Shown here: piece by piece, positions 7,101-12,286 of the stretch
How positions within the stretch are numbered: the stretch's first letter is position 1
Layout of the letters: each line of letters begins with the position of its first letter
Source: DAOTVD01 sp034437075
GTDB lineage: Bacteria; Chloroflexota; Anaerolineae; Aggregatilineales; J027
Reading direction: 5' to 3'
Length of the DNA stretch: 12,286 bases
Assembly (NCBI GenBank): GCA_034437075.1
Contig: DAOTVD010000169.1
Coordinates: 1 to 12,286 of the forward strand
The notes under the pieces: generated by a model
Seen by the model: only the letters and a program-made list of their open reading frames with translations
The model's database searches: none
Told to the model about the DNA's origin: nothing
Position numbers and translations under genes: made by a program

Positions 7101-10100
7101 AACCACCGACCAAAATGGCCGCGCCACGGTCGAATTCACGCCCGAACGGCCCGGCATTTACTTGGTGCGGGCCGCAACGCGCGATCAACTAGAACGCCTG
7201 CATAGCAGTTCTGCGCGCTTGTACGTCACCGGCAGCGAATATGTGCGTTGGGGACAGCCCAACAATCGGCTGGAACTCATCGCGGATGAAGATAACTACA
7301 CGCCCGGCGATGTGGCCGAAGTGCTCGTGCCGCTTTCGTTGCAGGGGGAGTCTCACCTGCTGGTATCGCTAGAACGGGATGGCGTCATCTCGCACGAGGT
7401 CGTCCAGGTGGAGGGCGCGACGCATGTGGTGCAAGTGCCCATCACGGATGAGTATGCGCCCGTGGTATATCTCTCTATCGTGGCCGTGCATGGCATCGAC
7501 GAGGATAATAGCGTGCCGGAACTGCGCGAAGGGACGCGGGCTCTAAATGTAGAGCCCGTTAACCGCCGTTTGGATGTGCGCATCACGCCTAGCAGCGAAA
7601 ACGCCCAACCTGGCGACGAAATCACCTTCGATATTGAGGCGCGCACCCCCCAGGGCGAACCCACCCAGGCAGAGGTCGGTTTGCGCATGGTGGATGCCGC
7701 CATCCTGACCTTAGCGCCACCCAATAGCCGCTCGCCAGAAGAACACTACTACAGCAGTTCGGGCAATTTCACCGCTACGAGCGTGTCGTTAAGCGCGCTA
7801 GTGGATGGTCGGCTGGATGACGCCTTCGAGCCGGAGGTGATCGAGCAGGCCCTTAACGAAGCGCGCGCGATGGGCGCGGACGCAGAACTTGCCGCCGATT
7901 TTGCCGAATCCGCAGCAGCGCCAGAGGGTATGGGCGGCGGTGGCGGCGGCGGTGGTGGCTTCGAGGACATCGCCATACGCGAGGACTTCCAGCAGACACC
8001 GCTGTGGGCGCCGCATATCGTCACGGGCGAGGATGGCCGCGCGAGCGTGTCCGTCACCTTGCCGGATAACCTCACGATTTGGGATGTGCAAGCCCGCGCC
8101 CTGACCCGCGACACCCTGGTGGACGAAGTGGCGCTCGAAGTCGCCAGCACACTCCCCTTATTGGTGCGCCCGGCCACGCCGCGTTTCTTCGTGGTGGGGG
8201 ATGAGGTCGAACTGGCCATGATCGTGAACAACAACACCCCCGACGACCAAACCGTGCAAACGACCATCGAGGGCACTGGCTTCGAGCTACTCGACGGCGA
8301 AGAACTAGAACAAGCCGTGGAGATCGCGAGCGGGCAACGCGCGCGCGTCACCTGGCAGGCCCGCATCCTGGATGTCAGTGGCGTGGATTTGACCTTCTTT
8401 GCCCTGGGCGAGGATGGCTATCAGGACGCCGCGCGGCCCCAACTGGCCACGGGCGAGGATGACACCATCCCGGTCTATCGCTATACCGCGCCGGACACCA
8501 CCGGGACGGCGGGCGTCTTGCGCGAAGGCGGCAGCCGCACCGAGGGCGTCAGCGTGCCGCCCATCGCGGATACCGACCAAGGCGAACTGACCCTGCAACT
8601 TGACCCCTCCCTAGCCGTAACAGCCATTGATGGGTTGGATTATCTGCAAAACTTCGAGCACCAGTGCATCGAGCAAACCGTCAGCCGCTTTTTGCCTAAC
8701 ATCATGACCTACCGCGCCTTGCGCGCGCTCGGCGTGGATGACCCCGCCCTGGAAGCGCGCCTGGTCGCCGCGCTGGACTTCGGGCTGGATCGCCTGCGCG
8801 ATAGCCAGAATCCTGATGGCGGCTGGGGGTGGTTCGCCACCATGCGCAGCAATCCGCTGGTGACAGCCTACGCCGCGCTGGGGCTCATCGAAGCGCAGAA
8901 CATCGGTTACTACAACGACGAGAGCGCCATGCTAGCTCGCGCGCTGGATTACCTGCGCGGCGAGTTCATCACGCCGACGGAGGATACCCCCGCCTGGCAA
9001 CTGAATCGCCAAGCCTTTTTCTTCTATGTCTTCTCGCGGGATGAGCAGCAAACGCGCCTGACCGCCGCGCAGATGCAACCCTTGTTCGATGTCCGGCTAG
9101 AGATGGATTACTACGCGCGTGCCTACCTGATGCAAGCCCTGGGCACGCTAGAAGGCACCCTATCGCAAATGGAAGCGCTAGCCAGCGACCTGTACAGCGC
9201 CGCGCGGCTCTCGGCCACAGGCGCGCATTGGGAAGAAGACAATATCGATTGGTGGAACTGGAACACCGACGTGCGCAGCACGGCGATTATCCTATCCACA
9301 CTGGTGAAATGGAACCCGAATAACGATCTGCTGCCCAACGTCGTCCGTTGGTTGATGATCGCGCGGCAGGGCACCCACTGGGAAAGCACGCAAAACACCG
9401 CCTGGGCCGTGATGGCGCTCACCGATTGGATGGTGGCCACCCGCGAGCTCGAAGGCGACTATGCCTACGCGCTGACCCTGAACGACGAAGCGCTGGCCGA
9501 AGGCGATGTCTCGCCGGAAACCGTGCGCGAGGGGCAGACCCTGCGCGTTGCGGTGGGCGACTTGCTGCTGGATGAACTCAACCGCGTGACGGTCGTGCGG
9601 GAGGACGGCCCCGGCGCGTTGTACTATACCGCGCATTTGCGCCTGCGCCTGAATGCCGCCGAAGTTGATGCGCTAGACCGGGGCATTGCCGTCTCGCGCG
9701 AATACTTCAATGCGGCGGGCGAGCGCGTCACTCGCGCGCAAGTCGGCGAGGTCATCACCGTGCGCCTGACCATCAACTCGCCGGATGTGCAATACTACTT
9801 CGTGCTCGAAGACCCACTCCCCGCCGGGGCCGAAGCCGTGGATACCTCGCTGCTGACGGCCTCCCGCGAGATCGCCGGGCCGCAACTGCAACGCCAGAGC
9901 GACCCCCGCTTCTATTGGTGGTGGTGGATTTGGGACACGACCGAAATCCGCGACGAAAGCGTGAATCTTTACGCCGAACGCCTGCCGGCGGGCACCTACG
10001 TCTATAGCTACCAAATGCGCGCCAGCGTGCCGGGTCGCTTCCAGACCATGCCCAGCCATGCCTACAACTTCTACTTTCCCGAGGTCTTCGGGCGCGGTGA

Positions 10101-10137
10101 TGGCGAACTGTTCACCGTCACCCCCACCGAAGAATAG
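4174..10137 (+). CDS. Exported alpha-2-macroglobulin family protein with four N-terminal Ig-like (Big_5-type) domains
   Basis: A 1987-residue protein, longer than E. coli YfhM (about 1650). Residues 1-26 are a signal or anchor (NIIRYLLSLSVLAVLALGVGLALGG) with no lipobox. Four tandem Big_5-like Ig domains follow at about 31-123, 128-230, 232-333 and 336-431, each with a P-x-DG-type opening, an FxQPM-like strand and a closing TFxFTT strand. MG domains follow, with the MG2 hallmark YTERPIYRPGETV from 649. A bait-like stretch is Gly/Ala-rich and includes nine glycines (1254-1262). The alpha-2-macroglobulin core starts near 1272 (FQQTPLW, VTLPDNLTIWDVQARAL). The thioester domain carries QCIEQT with C1498 and Q1501, then QNPDGGWGW and WESTQNTAWAVMALTDW. 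The C-terminal MG10-like domain includes LEDPLPAGAEAVD and RASVPGRFQTMPSHAYNFYFPEV. Family members trap proteases by forming a covalent thioester bond after bait cleavage. No pbpC gene, the usual proteobacterial partner, is adjacent. C1498 is the only cysteine I find. Confidence 0.93.
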   Translation: MNIIRYLLSLSVLAVLALGVGLALGGDADIPPEVLTVEPFPGAEIRPDAPVNITFNQAMDQGSVSAQIAPDVAFEATWTDARTLQLTPADSWGRDAEYTVTIPAEAASADGAALPEAYTFTLRTVGDLQVTTTSPAADAESVAADAEITVAFNQPVVPLGSTEDMLDLPSPLSISPEVPGAGEWLNTSIYTFLPSEDLAGGAQYTVTVAGGLEAVDGATLPEDVTFSFTTLAPEILRTVPQDGTTNFLLEDPVAVVFSQPMNQSSVQEAFALTASGARVSGDFAWNDDGTEMTFTPAENLQIGTSYRLVMDASIARGVGGANIRTGRDFTFTTVPLPFVERTSPQDGDSNVPPFGQGVSITFGTPMNPNTFAGKLEISPEPEEWTPRASARSLAAQFTLSPLTDYTIILRAGAEDVYGNPIQQDYTFSFFTGDIPPEFGLPDAGRLIQTGAYRDSTFLAAQVAGMPTADLALYDVPIADLRQLTFDLYREDNGLADPARLVRQWQQSYTRSAGFRIQPVFLTEDGDALAPGLYFLLGQYRPPGEDFTRRYPVGIAVTNTTVTYKRMDGSILVWLTDMQTGEPVPEAPVALYENGVELARSTTGADGTLRLSLDVNPNAFVAVETRTEDRYGVWYTANEPQPPSEDVYVYTERPIYRPGETVFFRGAYRARDDMDFNTQPSVETVFIRATANFGERVLLEENVTLTEFGTFSGEIPLPEDSPIGILELEVITPTQPFALGRTTAQIAEFRVPEFSVTVTPQEDEIIRGEPLRAVVSSEFFSGGPVNDAAVTWVANSTRSFFNYTGPGRYSFADDRLQDDFGGGFATDAEFFDPGFPGGGGGGQQIASGEGTTNDDGELLVSLGGEDQPLPDFGTQTRRVSIEATLNDESGQFISGRDAVIVHPSAVYVGVGINQYFASADEPFTADLITVNPQSDPVGGQRVTATLVRREWEEVPVEGQFGRFEYRQTEEEVASQRVTTDQNGRATVEFTPERPGIYLVRAATRDQLERLHSSSARLYVTGSEYVRWGQPNNRLELIADEDNYTPGDVAEVLVPLSLQGESHLLVSLERDGVISHEVVQVEGATHVVQVPITDEYAPVVYLSIVAVHGIDEDNSVPELREGTRALNVEPVNRRLDVRITPSSENAQPGDEITFDIEARTPQGEPTQAEVGLRMVDAAILTLAPPNSRSPEEHYYSSSGNFTATSVSLSALVDGRLDDAFEPEVIEQALNEARAMGADAELAADFAESAAAPEGMGGGGGGGGGFEDIAIREDFQQTPLWAPHIVTGEDGRASVSVTLPDNLTIWDVQARALTRDTLVDEVALEVASTLPLLVRPATPRFFVVGDEVELAMIVNNNTPDDQTVQTTIEGTGFELLDGEELEQAVEIASGQRARVTWQARILDVSGVDLTFFALGEDGYQDAARPQLATGEDDTIPVYRYTAPDTTGTAGVLREGGSRTEGVSVPPIADTDQGELTLQLDPSLAVTAIDGLDYLQNFEHQCIEQTVSRFLPNIMTYRALRALGVDDPALEARLVAALDFGLDRLRDSQNPDGGWGWFATMRSNPLVTAYAALGLIEAQNIGYYNDESAMLARALDYLRGEFITPTEDTPAWQLNRQAFFFYVFSRDEQQTRLTAAQMQPLFDVRLEMDYYARAYLMQALGTLEGTLSQMEALASDLYSAARLSATGAHWEEDNIDWWNWNTDVRSTAIILSTLVKWNPNNDLLPNVVRWLMIARQGTHWESTQNTAWAVMALTDWMVATRELEGDYAYALTLNDEALAEGDVSPETVREGQTLRVAVGDLLLDELNRVTVVREDGPGALYYTAHLRLRLNAAEVDALDRGIAVSREYFNAAGERVTRAQVGEVITVRLTINSPDVQYYFVLEDPLPAGAEAVDTSLLTASREIAGPQLQRQSDPRFYWWWWIWDTTEIRDESVNLYAERLPAGTYVYSYQMRASVPGRFQTMPSHAYNFYFPEVFGRGDGELFTVTPTEE

Positions 10138-10161
10138 CCCGGGCCGCGCGCTCTAATCCTC

Positions 10162-10196
10162 AAACCGCAGGCCCCGCGCCTGCGGTTTTTTATTTT
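10162..10196 (+). terminator. Intrinsic terminator after the macroglobulin gene
   Basis: A perfect 11-base-pair stem, AAACCGCAGGC (10162-10172) with GCCTGCGGTTT (10178-10188), closes a five-base loop (CCCGC). The stem's T side runs on as TTTTTTATTTT (10186-10196). It begins 25 bases past the macroglobulin stop codon. There is no matching T-run for the minus strand, so it should work for plus-strand transcripts only, separating the macroglobulin unit from the SHMT-GcvT gene. Confidence 0.92.
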
Positions 10197-10223
10197 GGGG
10201 CCTGCGCGTGCTCAGGCGGCCTA

Positions 10224-10252
10224 TCGAAATCTGCGCGGCTTCGCGCTAGAAT
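10224..10252 (+). promoter_or_regulatory. Sigma-70-like promoter candidate for the SHMT-GcvT gene
   Basis: TCGAAA (10224-10229, four of six matches to TTGACA) and TAGAAT (10247-10252, five of six matches to TATAAT) are separated by exactly 17 bases. The pair lies just after the terminator and 67 bases before the start codon, giving a predicted leader of about 60 bases. The leader contains a small hairpin, TGTGGG (10273-10278) with CCCACA (10286-10291) around a seven-base loop. This is followed by the ribosome site AAGGAG at 10303-10308. I do not recognise a glycine riboswitch or other known class here. Confidence 0.5.
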
Positions 10253-10319
10253 GGAAGCTGACATACACGGATTGTGGGCGCCACCCCCACACAACAGCCT
10301 GTAAGGAGATGCTCGGCCC

Positions 10320-12286
10320 ATGTTTGATGATTTTCTTTTCCGGGGCGCTTTACATAGCCTCGACCCCGATGTCGCCGCGCTCGTTGACCTGGAAGCCATT
10401 CGCCAGGTGCGCAAACTCATCATGATCCCCTCCGAATCGACCATTCCCGAGGCCGTGCGCGAGGCGGTCGGCTCTGTGCTGGGCAATATCTACGCCGAAG
10501 GCTACCCACCCGACGATTGGCAGCACATGCATACCATAGACTTGCTCGATACGGATGTACGCCTGGCCGAGTTCCGGCGCAACAGTTCGCCGCGCTATTA
10601 CAAAGGCACCGAGATCGCCGAAATTGTCGAAAGCCTGGCCAAACGGCGCACCGCCGAACGCTTCGCCACCGAGCAAACCCCCGCCGACCGCCTTTTCGTG
10701 AACGTGCAACCGCTCTCTGGCGCGCCCGCCAATAACGCCGTTTACACCGCCATGGCCCAACCCGGCGATACCATCATGGGCTTGAATTTGCTGGACGGCG
10801 GACACCTGACCCACGGTAGCCCCGTGAACCGTAGCGGGTTATTTTTCAACGTCGTGGCCTATGGCGTGGGTGCGGACGAACGGCTGGATTATGACCAAAT
10901 GCGCGACCTGGCCTTGCGCCACCAGCCCAAGTTCATTATTGGCGGTTTCACGAGCTATCCCTGGGCGCCGGATTGGGGCATTATGCGCGAAATCGCCGAC
11001 GAGGCCGGCGCGTATCTCATGGCGGATGTGTCGCATGTGGCCGGGCTTATCGTGGCGGGCGTGTATCCCTCGCCGGTGGGCATCGCGGACATCATCAGCT
11101 TTACGACGCACAAAACGCTGCACGGGCCGCGCGGCGCGGTGCTGATGACCCATCGACCGGACATCGCCCGCCGCTTGGATCGCGCGGTGTTCCCCGGCGA
11201 GCAGGGCGGGCCGCATGTCAACAGCATCGCGGGGTTGGCCACGGCCATGAAGCTCGCCGGAACCGAGCAGTTTCACGAATTGCAAAAGCAGATCGTGCGC
11301 AATGCTCAGCGCATGGCCGAGCGCTTCACGACCAATGGCGTGCGCGTGGCCTACAGTGGCACCGATACGCATATGCTGCTGATTGATGTCGGCCAGATCA
11401 AAGGCCCGGACGGCTCGCCGCTGTCGGGCGATATTGCCGCGCGTTTGCTCGATATCGCGGGCGTGGTGGCCAATCGTAACACCATCCCCGGCGACCGCTC
11501 GCCCTTCCGCGCCACGGGCGTCCGCTTTGGGACGACGTGGGTCACGCAGCGCGGCTTGCGCGAGCCCGAAATGGATCAACTGACGGATGCCATCAGCTAT
11601 TTGTTGCTCTCTTGCAAGCCGTATAGCTACCCCAAACCGGGCAGCAACCTGCCCAATTGGCGCGCCAAAGCCGATTTCGATAGCTTCGTGAGCGCCCAGC
11701 AGAATATCGCGCGCCTGGCCATCCGCGCGGGCATCGATTACGAAGTGCCGAGCCTGGCGGGCTACCCCAAAGAGGCCGACGCCGCCGAAGAACATTTCCG
11801 CGTGTTGCCCGTGGATGACGATTATCACGTCGAGTGGCGTAGCATCCACATCTACGGGAACGAGGTCGCCGCCTTTTGTGACGCTGTGCTGACCAACGAT
11901 GTCTATGCGCTGGGGTATGGCGACGCCCAACCGACCTTCGTGCTGGATGCCGACGGCGTGTATCTCTCGCGCGGGGTGCTCGAAAAGCTCACGGATGTGG
12001 TGTATATGCTGCATGTCGAAGAAAATATCGACCTGGTGGTGCAGTGGCTCACGTTCTTGAGCGATGGCTACGTGCAGTTTGATCCGCAAGACCTGCACGC
12101 CAAAATCCCTGGCCCGGTGTCGGTCAGCCCCCTGCCAGATGCCGCCGCGCTGCATCGCTTTGCGCATATTCCGCTGGATGCCGATTGGGCCGCGCAGAAT
12201 ACAGGCATCGACATGCACAAAGCCTATTTTGTGGGTTGCCGGGGCGGGAACTTCCACGCTCGCCCCGCCCAGACGCTCCCGCGTTT
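10320..12286 (+). CDS. Serine hydroxymethyltransferase fused to a GcvT/aminomethyltransferase-like domain, C-terminus outside window
   Basis: The frame is open from ATG 10320 to the window end (655 codons plus two bases). AAGGAG lies 11 bases upstream of the start. Residues 1 to about 440 are serine hydroxymethyltransferase (GlyA), the PLP enzyme linking serine, glycine and tetrahydrofolate: NIYAEGYP, RYYKG, GGHLTHGSPVNRSG, IGGFTSYPWAPDW, D236 and H239 in ADVSHVAGL, the Schiff-base lysine K265 in TTHKTLHGPRG, and the carboxylate-binding arginine R402 in ATGVRFGTTWVT. Departures from the E. coli-type sequence are IPSES for IASEN (36-40), QPLSGAPAN for QPHSGSQAN (130-138), and about 28 extra residues at 64-91. 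Standard GlyA ends near 420, but this chain continues. Residues about 503-600 read like GcvT (IHIYGNEVAAF, LTNDVYALGYGDAQPTFVLDADG, HVEENIDLVVQWL), with MHKAYFVGCRG at 632-642 resembling the GcvT/YgfZ KPYFIGQ block. The fusion is inferred from motifs; the rest of the GcvT barrel lies beyond the window. Confidence 0.85.
   Translation, partial: MFDDFLFRGALHSLDPDVAALVDLEAIRQVRKLIMIPSESTIPEAVREAVGSVLGNIYAEGYPPDDWQHMHTIDLLDTDVRLAEFRRNSSPRYYKGTEIAEIVESLAKRRTAERFATEQTPADRLFVNVQPLSGAPANNAVYTAMAQPGDTIMGLNLLDGGHLTHGSPVNRSGLFFNVVAYGVGADERLDYDQMRDLALRHQPKFIIGGFTSYPWAPDWGIMREIADEAGAYLMADVSHVAGLIVAGVYPSPVGIADIISFTTHKTLHGPRGAVLMTHRPDIARRLDRAVFPGEQGGPHVNSIAGLATAMKLAGTEQFHELQKQIVRNAQRMAERFTTNGVRVAYSGTDTHMLLIDVGQIKGPDGSPLSGDIAARLLDIAGVVANRNTIPGDRSPFRATGVRFGTTWVTQRGLREPEMDQLTDAISYLLLSCKPYSYPKPGSNLPNWRAKADFDSFVSAQQNIARLAIRAGIDYEVPSLAGYPKEADAAEEHFRVLPVDDDYHVEWRSIHIYGNEVAAFCDAVLTNDVYALGYGDAQPTFVLDADGVYLSRGVLEKLTDVVYMLHVEENIDLVVQWLTFLSDGYVQFDPQDLHAKIPGPVSVSPLPDAAALHRFAHIPLDADWAAQNTGIDMHKAYFVGCRGGNFHARPAQTLPR

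Noticed and set aside
10259..10319. Possible glycine riboswitch upstream of the SHMT-GcvT gene
   Set aside because: The leader is only about 60 bases with one six-base-pair hairpin, too short and lacking any recognised aptamer core.
10839..12257. 472-codon open frame on the minus strand opposite the SHMT-GcvT gene
   Set aside because: Its product is His/Arg/Ala-rich with no recognisable domain, while the opposite strand encodes clear SHMT and GcvT motifs. Long antisense frames are expected in GC-rich genes.

Overview
The window is GC-rich, densely coded bacterial DNA. Several features point to Chloroflexota, most likely an Anaerolineae-type lineage, but this is inferred from style and not from a marker gene. 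They are the long Thr/Pro/Ala-rich low-complexity linkers on exported proteins (TATATHT and PTPT runs in the DUF3048 protein), tandem bacterial Ig-like domains on an exported giant, and an interspersed-type palindrome with a G-rich tail (GGGGAGGGGTTGGGGTGGGG). No tRNA, rRNA, CRISPR array, transposase or phage gene was seen.

Layout. (1) 1-917, minus strand: the N-terminal 305 codons of an exported PQQ-dependent glucose/sorbosone-dehydrogenase-like beta-propeller, cut by the window edge. (2) 918-1082: a short intergenic stretch with two palindromic units in inverted orientation and an abutting four-tract G-quadruplex motif. (3) 1083-2513, minus: an exported DUF3048 (YerB-like) protein with low-complexity ends. 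(4) 2514-2588: a compact divergent promoter region with a repeated GATTCTGC element. (5) 2589-4008, plus: a two-gene overlapping unit of a dual-specificity-type Cys phosphatase (CxAGxGRAP signature) and a PIG-L/LmbE-type zinc de-N-acetylase. (6) 4009-4173: a leader with a perfect TATAAT box. (7) 4174-10137, plus: a 1987-residue exported alpha-2-macroglobulin with four N-terminal Ig-like (Big_5-type) domains and an intact CIEQ thioester motif, closed by a strong intrinsic terminator at 10162-10196. (8) 10320 to the window end, plus: a divergent serine hydroxymethyltransferase fused in frame to a GcvT/aminomethyltransferase-like domain, cut by the window edge.

How the genes may work together. 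Three of the six genes encode exported proteins, so much of the window serves the cell envelope. The phosphatase and deacetylase share eight bases and are probably translated together; the natural reading is successive dephosphorylation and de-N-acetylation of one amino-sugar conjugate, though the substrate is unknown. The SHMT-GcvT fusion would join two enzymes that both exchange one-carbon units between glycine and tetrahydrofolate. The macroglobulin is a separate unit with its own promoter candidate and terminator. I see no defence island or mobile system. The least ordinary items are the SHMT-GcvT fusion with its extra active-site insertion, the phosphatase-deacetylase pair, the single-cysteine macroglobulin, and the palindrome/G-quadruplex element.
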